A stretch of DNA of 64,000 bases from Spirosoma linguale DSM 74 (GCA_000024525.1 CP001769.1:5551001-5615000), one strand, 5' to 3'; shown: positions 25,346-34,689, numbered from the stretch's first letter. Numbers and translations: made by a program. Notes: a model not told the origin generated them from the letters alone.

Positions 25346-25617
25346 AAGAAAGGGGATTAAGGTGAATGATTTGGTCGCTTGACGGCCTTTTCCCGCTGTT
25401 GCACATGGATGCCAGATCATGGTCAGCGACCATGTCTATGGGTACTGTTGGAGCTACAGGGAAAAGACAAGCTAGCCAGAACAACCAGCGGCACAGTATC
25501 GTTGGGACGTACTATCGGCGGATCTCAGGATGCTGGCTAGCCTTGTCAAGTCCTACTCAAAATTGTACTTTTTTGTAGACAATCAAACTAAATCAAAGAT
25601 ATGTTCGGCGGTCCGAT
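25346..25617 (-). ncRNA. Candidate bridge RNA region of the IS110 element
   Basis: A gene-free 272 bp directly upstream of the transposase, in the place where IS110-group elements encode the bridge RNA. Two stems are visible: CATGGTC-AGC-GACCATG (25418-25434), and a long pairing of GACAAGCTAGCCAG (25466-25479) with CTGGCTAGCCTTGTC (25533-25547, one bulged base). The second encloses a 53-base internal region that could hold a target- or donor-binding loop. No RNA has been demonstrated. Confidence 0.5.
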
Positions 25618-25971
25618 TACAATGGAGTTTTTACCCAAACCCTTTCGGATTGGGGACTAGTATTTGAAAAAGCCTCACGCCCTGAATCAAAGCGAGGGTT
25701 CGTACCCGTGGCTAAACGATGGGTTGTTGAGCGAACGATTGCCTGGACAAACTTCTTTCGACGTTTAGTCAAAGATTATGAATATACCACGGTCCGCCGT
25801 TGCGGTATCTTCTTCGGCTAACTGGTTGTATTTGGCTAACATGCAGGTGATGCTACAACGAATACCGCCCCCCAACCAGAGATAATTTCCCAACACATTC
25901 TTAACCTTTTTTAACACCCCCTTCCCCCAACCCTTCACGCGCCTTACCACTCTACGTAAGAAACGTGAAGT

Positions 25972-28326
25972 ATGATCGCTAACTACGTCAAAATCGCTCG
26001 TCGGCATTTGTGGACGAACAAACTCTATACCGGTCTCAATGCCGGAGGGCTGGCCGTTGGGCTGACGGCCTGCCTGCTCATGGTGCTGTATGTGAAGCAT
26101 GAATTCACCTACGACCGCTTTCACACCAAGGCCGACCGGATCGCTCGGGTCACGACGAAGCTGACCACACCCGAGGTACCCATTGTCGTAGCCTCCTCCT
26201 CCATCTTACTGGCCAGCGCCTTGAAACGGGATTACCCGGAAGTCGAAACAGCCGCCCGATTCGAGCCGGTGTCGGCCACCATTAGGTATGGGACCGATTT
26301 GCGGAACGAACCCGATGTGTACTTTGCCGAACCGGCCATTTTCCAGGTGTTTACTTACCCGTTCGTCGAAGGAGATGCGGCACAAGCGTTGACCGAGCCA
26401 AACACCGCCGTCGTTACTGAGAGTTTTGCCCGAAAATACGCCGGACGGACAAGTGTACTGGGCGAGACATTCCTGTGCAACAAAAAACTGTACCGCATTA
26501 CAGGCGTCATGGCCGATTTGCCGTCCAACGCCGACATGAAAATCAGCGCGTTGCTGGCTAAAGATTACACAACCTACACCGACTGGCTGGTGGATGACTT
26601 TCCGGTCTATACGTTCGTTCTGTTCCGGCAAATTCCTAATCTGAACGTCTTCGAGAAGAAACTGGCCTTACTCAGCAAAACCTACATCCAGCCGGAACTC
26701 AAGAAAATAGGGGCAACGGGCTATGCCGTTGTTTTCCAAACCGAGTTGCTGAAAGACGTCCACTTCAGTCAGGGGAAAATGGCTGATATGCCGAAGGGCA
26801 ATAAACAATATGGCTATATCTTCCTGTTTCTGGCCGTTTTTGTGCTGGTAATCGCCTTGCTGAACTACATCAACCTGCTGACGGCCCGCGCCACCGGGCG
26901 AGCGAAGGAAGTAGGCGTCCGAAAAGCCAGCGGAGCCTTGCGGACACAGTTGATCGGCCAGTTTTTACTGGAGTCGTTCCTGTTGAGCTGGCTGGCGGTC
27001 GGGCTGGCGATCGTCCTGCTGGCAGTCAGCATTCCTTTTTTCAACGACTTGCTGCAAGTTCAGCTTACGGTCGGCTGGCCCGACGGGTTTCTGATGGCGG
27101 GCGTGGCGGTAGCAAGTACAACCCTGCTGGGCGGACTCTATCCGGCCTTTGTCCTGTCCGGCTTTGACCCGGCGACTATCTTACGTAAACAGGCGGGCGG
27201 GTTGGGTCGCGGCTTTGGGCTTCGGCAAACGATCACCGTATTTCAGTTTATACTGGCGGTGGGCATGATGATTGGTGTACTGGTGGCCCATAGTCAGATG
27301 AACTACATGCAGCGCGTTGATCTGGGGTTCACAAAAGAGCAAGTGCTAACCGTTCACCTCCCCGACGATTCGCTGGCCAGAACCAGGGGCTATGCCTTCG
27401 CCCAGGCGTTGCGGCAACGCACCGAAATCAGGGATGCATCGTTGGGATCGGGGATTAAGCCCGATGCCATACTGGTCAAAGCAACGACCCTATTTCAATC
27501 GGCGGGCAAAAAGCGGGAAGTCATGGGCAATTATTTGTCCATCGATGATCGTTTTCTGCCGTTGCTGAACCTGAAACTGGCGATTGGCCGGAATCTATCG
27601 GCGGACTCGGAAGCCGACAAGAACGGAGCCTTTCTGGTCAACGAAGCCTTTGTTAAACAAGCGGGCTGGAAACAGGCCGTTGGTCAGCCTATGGAGGGAT
27701 TTATGCACAAGGGTAAGGTAATTGGCGTGGTCAGGAATTTCCATTTCCATTCCCTGCATACAGCCATTGAACCGGTCATATTGGTTTTCAACACCAATCC
27801 ACCCGCCAACCTGACGCTGAAAATGAAGCCGGAACAATTGCCGCTCGTACGAGCAACCTGGAAGCAGCACTATCCGAACTTCCCTTTCGATTACACGTTT
27901 CTGGACGAGGCCTTTGCCGCCCAATACCGTAAAGACGAGTTGATGATCATTCTTTTCAACGGATTTTCATTGCTAACTATACTGGTTTCCTGTCTGGGCC
28001 TGTTCGGTCTGGCGACCTACTCGGCCGAGCAACGAACCAAGGAAATCGGGGTGCGTAAAGTACTGGGTGCAAGTGTCCTCAGCATCGTGGCACTTCTGTC
28101 GAAAGATGTCTTTAAACTGGTCCTCATCGCCATTGTCATTGCCTCTCCCCTGGCCTGGTACGCTATGAATAAATGGCTGACCGACTTTGCCTACAAAATC
28201 GACATTAGCTGGTGGATGTTTGTGCTGGCGGGTGTGCTGGCCCTGGGTGTTGCCCTGCTAACCATGAGTTTTCAGAGCATAAAAGCTGCGCGGATGAATC
28301 CAGTGAAATCATTACGGACGGAATAG
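25972..28326 (+). CDS. FtsX/MacB-family ABC permease 5
   Basis: At 784 residues it is the shortest complete member. It starts MIANYVKIARRHLWTNKLYTG. Coupling loops: RAKEVGVRKASGALRTQLIGQF and QRTKEIGVRKVLGASVLSIVALL. The fifth helix region reads TVFQFILAVGMMIGVLVAH. It ends MNPVKSLRTE, the only one in the window with T in place of the S of LRSE, and with ARMNP in place of ALMNP. It lies just after the IS element, so its original promoter may have been displaced. It is convergent with the six-PAS kinase. Confidence 0.92.
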   Translation: MIANYVKIARRHLWTNKLYTGLNAGGLAVGLTACLLMVLYVKHEFTYDRFHTKADRIARVTTKLTTPEVPIVVASSSILLASALKRDYPEVETAARFEPVSATIRYGTDLRNEPDVYFAEPAIFQVFTYPFVEGDAAQALTEPNTAVVTESFARKYAGRTSVLGETFLCNKKLYRITGVMADLPSNADMKISALLAKDYTTYTDWLVDDFPVYTFVLFRQIPNLNVFEKKLALLSKTYIQPELKKIGATGYAVVFQTELLKDVHFSQGKMADMPKGNKQYGYIFLFLAVFVLVIALLNYINLLTARATGRAKEVGVRKASGALRTQLIGQFLLESFLLSWLAVGLAIVLLAVSIPFFNDLLQVQLTVGWPDGFLMAGVAVASTTLLGGLYPAFVLSGFDPATILRKQAGGLGRGFGLRQTITVFQFILAVGMMIGVLVAHSQMNYMQRVDLGFTKEQVLTVHLPDDSLARTRGYAFAQALRQRTEIRDASLGSGIKPDAILVKATTLFQSAGKKREVMGNYLSIDDRFLPLLNLKLAIGRNLSADSEADKNGAFLVNEAFVKQAGWKQAVGQPMEGFMHKGKVIGVVRNFHFHSLHTAIEPVILVFNTNPPANLTLKMKPEQLPLVRATWKQHYPNFPFDYTFLDEAFAAQYRKDELMIILFNGFSLLTILVSCLGLFGLATYSAEQRTKEIGVRKVLGASVLSIVALLSKDVFKLVLIAIVIASPLAWYAMNKWLTDFAYKIDISWWMFVLAGVLALGVALLTMSFQSIKAARMNPVKSLRTE

Positions 28327-28336
28327 GATGCCTCAA

Positions 28337-28362
28337 TAGAGACAACGCATGCGTTGTCTCTA
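28337..28362. terminator. Perfect 26-bp palindrome between convergent genes
   Basis: TAGAGACAACGCA followed by its exact inverted copy. It lies 10 bp after the permease 5 stop and 11 bp before the stop of the minus-strand kinase. Copies of the same palindrome follow permeases 7, 8 and 9. It is probably a two-way terminator here, although no clear U-tract is present. Confidence 0.6.
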
Positions 28363-28373
28363 CTATCCTAACC

Positions 28374-31300
28374 TCACCTTTCCTTCCGGATAGGCAGGTA
28401 GACCCGGAAGGTACTGCCCTGGCCGGGCTGGCTGCTGGCGGTAATGGCTCCGTTGTGCCGTTCAGCGATCTTGTAGCAAATGGCCAGTCCAATACCTGAC
28501 CCGCTGTACTGACTTCGACCGTGCAGCCGCTGGAAAACCTGGAAGATGCGATCCAGATACTTCTCATCGAAGCCAATCCCATTGTCGCTTACCGAAATTT
28601 CAGCGAACCATGTTTCCATCGCCCGGTTCTTTTCCAGTTTGGCCGACATCAACTTCACCGATACGTCGGAGTGCTTAACCAGTCGGCTGCTCACGGTGAT
28701 GTCGGGCGTTACACCCTTCGGGCAAAATTTGATAGCGTTGGATAACAAGTTCTGGAACAGCTGTCGCATTTGCAGCCGGTCGGCCATGAGAATTGGCAAC
28801 TCGCCAAGGTGGATTTCGGCGTTACTCTGCTGGATGGTCATCCAGAGTTCATGTTCCTGTAGTTCTCCAATCAACCGGGTTAGGTTGACCGGCTCGAACG
28901 AGTCCTCCCGTGTGTCGACCTGCGAGTAGGCCAGCAGATCCTGAATAAGCAGACGCATCCGGTTGGCCGACGTGTTGATTCGCTTCACAATATCGGTAGC
29001 CGGTGCATCGAACTGCCCGGCATACTGGGTACTCAGAATGTCTGCAAACGATATTATTTTGCGAAGGGGCTCCTGCAAATCATGCGAGGAAACGAAGGCG
29101 AACGACTGTAGATTTTCGTTGGACCGTTTGAGTTCGAGGTTTGCCAGTTCCAGTTTCTGCCGGTATTCGCGCATAGGGGTGATATCCTGTACGGTAAGCA
29201 AAACACCATCGCCAAAACGGGCCAGGGAGAAATCATACCAACGGTCGTCCCAGGGAACTTCCAGACGGGCAGGGTTACCCGTTTCGATCACCTGCTTGCA
29301 TTGCGCGAACAGGGGCGTATCCAGCGAGCCGGGAATGTACTTGGAGACGCGCCGAAACTGAACCTTATCGATTGGGTTTTTCATCAGTTTGGTAGCCATA
29401 TGATTCAGCCTGACCATGCGCAGATCAACAATTTGGCCGGTCTCATCCCGGATACTCTCATTCAGTACAATGGCGGCAGGTGTCATATTCATGACCTGCT
29501 CAAGTAAGCTGGCGTACTGCTGCTGAGCCAGTTCGGCTTCTTTAAGCGCGGTCACATCGGTATACGTATAGAGCAGATAGCCGTCTACGCAATTAAACGA
29601 ACCATCGAACCAGCCATTCATTTGATAAGCTTCGTACGGGAAGGTCAGTCGCTGTGCCTGCCCACTCTCAACAACCTCGACGTACCGACGGAACAAGTCC
29701 GAATCCTGCCATCCGGGAAACAGGCTGCTCACCAGCGCATCGGCCATCTCGGCCACCGTCCAGCCCGTTGTGCGGGCGTTGTACTCATTTGTCAGCACAT
29801 ACCGGAAGTCGACGATCGTACCCGATTCGTCGCGCTCAGGCTGGGCCAGCACCAGTCCGGCCTGGGAGTTGTCGATAACCTGCTGAAGTATGATGCTCTG
29901 CTGTACTTTCTCCCGTTCTGCCCGACGCAAGCTGGTTGTATTGAGGATATTCAGAACGAATCCATCCTCCCAGGGCTGCACCGAGAACTCAAACCAGCCA
30001 TCAAGACCGCCATTACTAAAGTGCTGTTCAAATTGATCGGGCTGGCCACTTTCGACCACCCGTACATAGCGATCAAACACACCTGACGGCTTCAGGCTGG
30101 GCATATCTTCAAGCAGGGTAGCTTTAATTGGCTCGTTCGGTGCATGACGATGCAACTGGGAGGCCGTCGCATTCCGGAATATAGGCTGAAAGTCAACAAT
30201 TGTACCCGCCGAATCGCGAATGGATTTGCAGGCCGAAATACCTATCTGCGACGTATTCTGAATGCTGTTCAGTAACTCGGCCTGTTGGCGGGCCTGCAAC
30301 TCATCCTCTTTTTGCTTCGTGATATCGGTATACGAAACGACAATGCCATCGCCAAAGGGCGACCCCAGGCAAAGGCTCCAGTCGTCGAAACCATCATAGT
30401 GGTAGTTTACTTCGAACTTCTGTGACTGCCGGGTTTCGATAACCTCTACCCAGCGGTGAAACACGCCCGATTCAACCATTCCCGGGTAGACCTCCGTCAG
30501 GCGTTTACCCAGAAAAAAAGATTCGGGCTTGCCTGCCAACCGCAATCGCTCCTGATTGACCAGGGTATAGCGCAGGTCGATGATTTTGTCGTCGGCATCC
30601 CGCACGGCTTCCAGAACCGTGATGGACGTTAACGCCGTATCCAGAATGGTCTTGTACAACTCGGCCTGCTGCTGATACTTCTGCTCGGCCAGTCGGGTAG
30701 CTGTCAGGTCAAAACTCATGCTGATCACCCCATCGTTATGTCGGATGTATTTGGCATCGATCCAGATCTGGTCATCATCACCTTTGTAATAAAGCTCCTG
30801 CTGCTGAGTCTCGCCCGTTTCGACTACGGTCACCAAACGGTCGAACACGCCCGACGACAGAAGGCTGGGAAAAAGGGGCAGCATCCGCTTGCCAACTACC
30901 TGACTTTCAACCACCCTCATCTGATTCAGGCTGGCCTGATTGGCCATCCGGCAGATAAAATCCTCGATTTTACCCTCGGCATCGCGAACGGGCTCCAGCA
31001 ACTGCATACTACAGGGCGATTCGTGAAAGAGCTTCCGGAGCAAGTCGGTCTGTTGCTGCGGCACCCGTTCTGTTTGGGCAGGGGGTACGATTTCGCCGTA
31101 ATTAACCAGCACGCCATCTTCCAGCTTAGTGACCAGCATATCGTACACCTGCACCGACTGATTACCCGGCCGACTGTATTCCATCTCGAACCGAACGGCC
31201 CGCCCACGCTCTACCACCACGCTGAATTGCTGAAGTAAGAACTGCCGGTCGGCCACCGTAAATAGTTGACTGATCGAACGCCCGGTCAGTTCCCGCTGCG

Positions 31301-31463
31301 GATACCCCCACATCTCCTGCGTAGAGGAGTTGAGCATAACCAGACTAAAATCCGTGATTTTCCCATCGGCATTTCGCTGAGCATGATACAGTACCGCACT
31401 GCTGAGGTGAGAGCTTAAATCCGGACTAGGCAGTGCATTGGCGAAGGCAGAGACTGGTATCAT
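28374..31463 (-). CDS. Cytoplasmic sensor histidine kinase with about six PAS domains
   Basis: A 1029-residue protein with no membrane segment. Six PAS-like units of about 125 residues follow each other. Most repeat a pattern of the form (R)D..G.I.DF/L..... N and then SGVFDR.V.VVE(T/S)G, which points to internal duplication. A short coiled coil leads to the HisKA domain with FVSSHDLQEPLRKI. The ATPase domain follows with NLLSNAIKF, DNGIGFDEKYLDRIF and GSGIGLAIC. HDLQEPL is the phytochrome-like kinase type. No response regulator is adjacent on the same strand, so the partner is unknown. Ligands of the PAS units cannot be told from sequence. Confidence 0.9.
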   Translation of the reverse strand: MIPVSAFANALPSPDLSSHLSSAVLYHAQRNADGKITDFSLVMLNSSTQEMWGYPQRELTGRSISQLFTVADRQFLLQQFSVVVERGRAVRFEMEYSRPGNQSVQVYDMLVTKLEDGVLVNYGEIVPPAQTERVPQQQTDLLRKLFHESPCSMQLLEPVRDAEGKIEDFICRMANQASLNQMRVVESQVVGKRMLPLFPSLLSSGVFDRLVTVVETGETQQQELYYKGDDDQIWIDAKYIRHNDGVISMSFDLTATRLAEQKYQQQAELYKTILDTALTSITVLEAVRDADDKIIDLRYTLVNQERLRLAGKPESFFLGKRLTEVYPGMVESGVFHRWVEVIETRQSQKFEVNYHYDGFDDWSLCLGSPFGDGIVVSYTDITKQKEDELQARQQAELLNSIQNTSQIGISACKSIRDSAGTIVDFQPIFRNATASQLHRHAPNEPIKATLLEDMPSLKPSGVFDRYVRVVESGQPDQFEQHFSNGGLDGWFEFSVQPWEDGFVLNILNTTSLRRAEREKVQQSIILQQVIDNSQAGLVLAQPERDESGTIVDFRYVLTNEYNARTTGWTVAEMADALVSSLFPGWQDSDLFRRYVEVVESGQAQRLTFPYEAYQMNGWFDGSFNCVDGYLLYTYTDVTALKEAELAQQQYASLLEQVMNMTPAAIVLNESIRDETGQIVDLRMVRLNHMATKLMKNPIDKVQFRRVSKYIPGSLDTPLFAQCKQVIETGNPARLEVPWDDRWYDFSLARFGDGVLLTVQDITPMREYRQKLELANLELKRSNENLQSFAFVSSHDLQEPLRKIISFADILSTQYAGQFDAPATDIVKRINTSANRMRLLIQDLLAYSQVDTREDSFEPVNLTRLIGELQEHELWMTIQQSNAEIHLGELPILMADRLQMRQLFQNLLSNAIKFCPKGVTPDITVSSRLVKHSDVSVKLMSAKLEKNRAMETWFAEISVSDNGIGFDEKYLDRIFQVFQRLHGRSQYSGSGIGLAICYKIAERHNGAITASSQPGQGSTFRVYLPIRKER

Positions 31464-31841
31464 AACACTAGGGCAAAAATCGTCTGTTACGGGGGCAGGC
31501 TCAACTCTATTTTGGTGGCCTTACTATAAACAAATGTAACTAATTCCAATCCACTTTTTGAATAGACTGGCAGGCCTTATCTACTCAGTATTAGCTTTTT
31601 GTTCAGGAGCATTAACGTTTTATCTGGAAGAACAACGCAGGCACCATGCATTAACGCTGCTCTATTGGTTTGTTTCCGTCGCATTGTTCAGTTTGTCGCT
31701 ACCGTCCACAGAATAAAGTTGAACAATAGTATTATTTTTTGGTATTATTGTTTAGACACATTACTTACCGGTTTCCTATTTTCCCTGAAAACCAGCAAGT
31801 ACCGTGCCCTATTTACTCATCGCGTTATCCAAAACTAAATC
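31464..31841 (+). promoter_or_regulatory. Divergent intergenic region with a candidate promoter
   Basis: 378 bp between the divergent kinase and the GlcG-like gene. TTTG (31692-31695), 18 bp, then TAAAGTTG (31714-31721) resembles the Bacteroidota -33/-7 pair and points toward the GlcG-like gene. An imperfect AT-rich dyad (AACAATAGTATT...GGTATTATTGTT) follows directly, at the expected transcription start, and could be an operator. Nothing else is recognised. Confidence 0.35.
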
Positions 31842-32246
31842 ATGAGCATTACGTTAGCACAAGCCGAAACAGCTGTACAGGCAGCCAAAGTTAAAGCGAC
31901 AGAACTAGGAACTCTGATGAACATTGCCATCGTCGACACAGGAGCCAACCTCACCGCCTTTGCCCACATGGATGGTGCCTGGCTGGGTTCGATTGATATT
32001 TCGCAGAAGAAAGCCAGAACCGCCCGGTATTTCGATATGCCAACGGGCGAAATTGGCAAACTATCGCAACCGGGTGGTTCGCTCTACAACATAGAACACT
32101 CCAACGGTGGGCTCATTACCTTTCCCGGCGGCATACCGATCAAAAATGCAGACGGTGACATCATTGGTGCCATTGGCGTGTCCGGCAGCACCGTCGAGAA
32201 TGACCATATCGTTGCCCAGGCGGGCGTTGACGCCCTCGCCCAGTAA
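31842..32246 (+). CDS. GlcG/HbpS-family protein (DUF336)
   Basis: A small 134-residue protein of the GlcG/HbpS type. Family marks are [20 protein letters not shown] (about 27-46), [12 protein letters not shown], and the Gly-rich end [23 protein letters not shown], followed by DH and VAQAGVDAL. HbpS binds haem outside the cell in Streptomyces; most GlcG relatives have no proven role and often sit beside alcohol or aldehyde oxidation genes. No signal peptide is seen. It stands 79 bp before the formaldehyde dehydrogenase, so the two probably form an operon. Confidence 0.85.
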   Translation: MSITLAQAETAVQAAKVKATELGTLMNIAIVDTGANLTAFAHMDGAWLGSIDISQKKARTARYFDMPTGEIGKLSQPGGSLYNIEHSNGGLITFPGGIPIKNADGDIIGAIGVSGSTVENDHIVAQAGVDALAQ

Positions 32247-32325
32247 ACGTCAGCAAGTAGCTGACGCGAAAACAATACACCCACGCCAGCTACCGGCGAA
32301 CTTCTAACTCCTAACTCCTACCTCT

Positions 32326-33516
32326 ATGTGTCAAAATCATGGTGTTGCGTATATCAAACCCGGCGTGGTTGAAGTCCAATCCATTGACTACCCGAAGCTG
32401 GCCCTTGGCGACCGAAAATGTCACCATGGGGTTATTCTGCAAATCGTTTCGACCAACATCTGCGGCAGCGACCAGCACATGGTTCGGGGGCGGACAACGG
32501 CACCTGCCGGTCTGGTGCTGGGACACGAAATAACGGGCCTGGTTATCGAAGCCGGTCGCGATGTGGAGTTTATCAAAGAAGGCGACCTGGTCTCGGTTCC
32601 GTTCAATATTGCCTGCGGGCGTTGCCGCAATTGCAAAGTGGGTCAAACGGGCATATGCCTGAATGTGAACCCCGCCCGCCCTGGTGCGGCTTACGGATAC
32701 GTCGACATGGGCGGCTGGGTTGGCGGACAGGCCGAATACGTGATGGTGCCCTACGCCGATTTTAACTTGCTGAAGTTTCCGGATAAAGATCAGGCAATGG
32801 CCAAAATTCGCGATCTGACACTCCTCTCCGACATTTTCCCAACGGGCTATCATGGGGCCGTTATGGCCGGTGTGGGACCGGGGTCGATTGTGTACGTTGC
32901 GGGTGCCGGACCCGTTGGCCTGGCCTGTGCCGCTTCCTGTCATTTGCTCGGAGCCGCCGTCGTTATTGTTGGCGACATGATTCCCGAGCGGCTGGAGCAA
33001 GCCAAAAGCTTCGGTTGTGAAACGATCGACCTCCGCAACGAAGCCTCGCTGGCCGACCAGATTGCCGCGATCATCGGCGTGCCCGAAGTGGATTCAGCTG
33101 TCGACTGCGTAGGTTTTGAAGCACGCGGCCACGGCGCCGATGCCGCCACGGAGCAACCAGCCACCGTGCTGAATGCCGCCATGACCATTACCCGGGCGGG
33201 CGGGGCCATCGGTATCCCCGGCCTCTACGTAACGGGCGACCCCGGGGCCTCGACAGAAGCCGCCAAAGAAGGTAATCTTAACATTCGTATTGGACTGGGC
33301 TGGGCAAAATCACACTCGTTCTACACGGGCCAGTGTCCGGTTATGAAATACCACCGGCAGTTGATGAATGCCATTCTGTACGATAAGATACAGATTGCCA
33401 AAGCCGTCAATGTGGAAGTGATCAGTTTGGACAAAGCCCCTAAAGGCTACCAGGATTTCGACAAAGGGGCCGCCAAGAAATTCGTGATCGATCCCCACGG
33501 AATGATTCCCAATTAA
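32326..33516 (+). CDS. fdhA: Glutathione-independent formaldehyde dehydrogenase (zinc MDR family)
   Basis: Oxidises formaldehyde (or dismutates aldehydes) with NAD. The catalytic zinc ligands lie in STNICGSDQHM (Cys) and GHEITG (His). The structural zinc ligands lie in CGRCRNCKVGQTGIC. The NAD fold has AGAGPVGLACAASCHLLGA and an acidic residue at the end of the next strand (VIVGDM). The insertion after the structural zinc, with NPARPGAAYGYVDMGGW, is the mark of the Pseudomonas putida type enzyme. At 396 residues it has normal length. A strong terminator follows at 33579. It probably serves aldehyde detoxification together with the upstream GlcG-like gene. Confidence 0.92.
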   Translation: MCQNHGVAYIKPGVVEVQSIDYPKLALGDRKCHHGVILQIVSTNICGSDQHMVRGRTTAPAGLVLGHEITGLVIEAGRDVEFIKEGDLVSVPFNIACGRCRNCKVGQTGICLNVNPARPGAAYGYVDMGGWVGGQAEYVMVPYADFNLLKFPDKDQAMAKIRDLTLLSDIFPTGYHGAVMAGVGPGSIVYVAGAGPVGLACAASCHLLGAAVVIVGDMIPERLEQAKSFGCETIDLRNEASLADQIAAIIGVPEVDSAVDCVGFEARGHGADAATEQPATVLNAAMTITRAGGAIGIPGLYVTGDPGASTEAAKEGNLNIRIGLGWAKSHSFYTGQCPVMKYHRQLMNAILYDKIQIAKAVNVEVISLDKAPKGYQDFDKGAAKKFVIDPHGMIPN

Positions 33517-33578
33517 GGCAGGAGGCCGCAACCGGTACGCAGCGCGCCGGGCATTCAGATAAGCGTAAACAAGTGCGT

Positions 33579-33618
33579 GTCCGCAGGTAGGTGATCTCAT
33601 CTATCTGCGGACTTTTTT
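33579..33618 (+). terminator. Rho-independent terminator after the formaldehyde dehydrogenase
   Basis: GTCCGCAG-G-TAG pairs with CTA-T-CTGCGGAC around a 10-base loop, followed by six T (33613-33618). Confidence 0.85.
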
Positions 33619-33676
33619 GTGCCGTATTGCCAGGTTTTTTCAGGAACGCGGCACAAATACCAACCAGATCCGGCGC

Positions 33677-33713
33677 TTGTCCGAAATGTGAGTGTGTTTG
33701 TCCGAAATGTGAG
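33677..33713. repeat. Two 16-bp direct repeats 21 bp apart
   Basis: TTGTCCGAAATGTGAG at 33677-33692 and 33698-33713, identical. A 21-bp period (two helix turns) is typical of regulator-binding direct repeats. The GTCCG part recalls the activator sites at 9885 and 50401, but the second half-site is absent. Confidence 0.6.
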
Positions 33714-33865
33714 CGCCCCTGCTGGCCCAATGCCCCAACTTTGTTACCGTCAATGACACACAGGCCTACGGAATAACGCAAACCAAACTACCACACCAAA
33801 CCAGAAACATACCAAAACCCATTACGCTTTACCCACACCATAAAGCCTTTTTTTAATCGTCATAT

Positions 33866-33887
33866 CTGAGTCGGGCGCCCGACTCAG
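33866..33887. repeat. Perfect 22-bp palindrome
   Basis: CTGAGTCGGGC followed by its exact inverted copy, 30 bp before the relic oxidoreductase start. No U-tract follows on the plus strand. It is either an operator-type dyad or a leftover terminator of a lost gene. Confidence 0.55.
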
Positions 33888-33917
33888 GTACAGCTTATTC
33901 CTGGCCAGACCCCAATT

Positions 33918-34061
33918 ATGAAAGCTTTATCCAACTATTATGATGTAATGAAAGACCATTGCGGTGTAGTGGTCGTCGGTTCGGGCCAGGGCGGAGGTGT
34001 AACAGCCTCCTGCCCGGCACGAGCTTCTACAATTTGCCCGTCAACAACCCGTTCGGCTTAG
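33918..34061 (+). pseudogene. N-terminal relic of a GMC-type FAD oxidoreductase
   Basis: The 47 codons open MKALSNYYDVMKDHCGVVVV and continue GSGQGGGVTASCPAR, the FAD-binding start of GMC/cholesterol oxidase-like enzymes (GxGxxG...A). They end at a stop. After a shift of frame, FYNLPVNNPFGLAAIRPLRD can still be read. Full enzymes have over 500 residues, so this is a remnant. It lies downstream of the aldehyde dehydrogenase, where such oxidases would fit. Confidence 0.6.
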
Positions 34062-34191
34062 CGGCAATACGCCCGTTACGGGACCCCGTCAGTCGTTAAG
34101 CGGTTAAAATGCCGTTGAAACAGTTACTCGTCCATTCACGCTTAGCTGAAGCAGCCCCGTTAACAGCCCCTAACTCACCCATAAACTTGTC

Positions 34192-34689
34192 ATGAACACG
34201 CTCCTAACCTGGTACCGCCATACAATATGGATGGGTATTGTTCTGAACCTGGGTTTGCTCCTGCAAAACGGCTCACCAACCAATAAACAAGTGAGCGTGC
34301 AGGGTATCGAAAAATATCTGTTGACCATCAATGACGAAGCAGAGCACACGCTGCCCGTGGAGTTGGTCAGACGGCAGATCGGCTACAGATCGGTAGAGCC
34401 TACCTGTACCTTCTGTCATGACGGAGCCTTCAAAGGCAGAAACCTGAGCACCAACAGACCTAAAGTGCTCACGTACAGCCCGACGCAGATGTCGGGTCTC
34501 GAAGCCTCTCAACGGTCTTCGTACGACTGTGCCGCCAGCAAACGCTCCGGTTCCGATACGCTCATGCGGTACATCGATCCGTTACCCGACAGGTCGTCGA
34601 CCGGGCATATGGTCTACAAACACCTCACCATTCCTTTCGCCAAAACAGCGCTGTTGAAACAGCAACAGACTTACGCCTGGCAGAAATAG
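34192..34689 (+). CDS. Hypothetical protein with CxxCH motif, possibly a decayed gene
   Basis: 165 codons. The N-terminus has a hydrophobic stretch (TIWMGIVLNLGLLLQNG) and resembles the start of a membrane protein. A single haem-c-like motif CTFCH occurs near residue 80. The remainder is Ser/Thr/Arg-rich and looks like no domain I know. It may be a chimera of frames from decayed genes, since it follows an obvious relic and is closed by a strong terminator at 34818. If expressed, a one-haem periplasmic protein is conceivable. The function is unknown. Confidence 0.35.
   Translation: MNTLLTWYRHTIWMGIVLNLGLLLQNGSPTNKQVSVQGIEKYLLTINDEAEHTLPVELVRRQIGYRSVEPTCTFCHDGAFKGRNLSTNRPKVLTYSPTQMSGLEASQRSSYDCAASKRSGSDTLMRYIDPLPDRSSTGHMVYKHLTIPFAKTALLKQQQTYAWQK

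Larger units (their letters stand above)
24161..25617 (-). mobile_element. IS110-family element inserted in the IS5 transposase
   Basis: The boundaries are set by restoring the host frame (GCC at 24158-24160 joined to TAC at 25618), giving about 1457 bp. There are no terminal inverted repeats, as expected for this family. One transposase gene reads on the minus strand. About 270 bp precede it and about 55 bp follow it. A long non-coding region upstream is the layout of IS110-group elements that encode their bridge RNA at the left end. Confidence 0.8.
23558..25903 (+). mobile_element. IS5-family insertion sequence, interrupted by an IS110-type element
   Basis: Terminal inverted repeats are visible: AGAACGTGTTGGGAAAT at 23560-23576, and its inverted copy at 25885-25901 with one difference. 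A TA target duplication lies at 23558-23559 and 25902-25903. Removing the inner element leaves about 885 bp with one transposase gene, normal for the family. The transposase is broken by the inner element and by a frameshift near its end, so this copy cannot move by itself. Confidence 0.8.
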
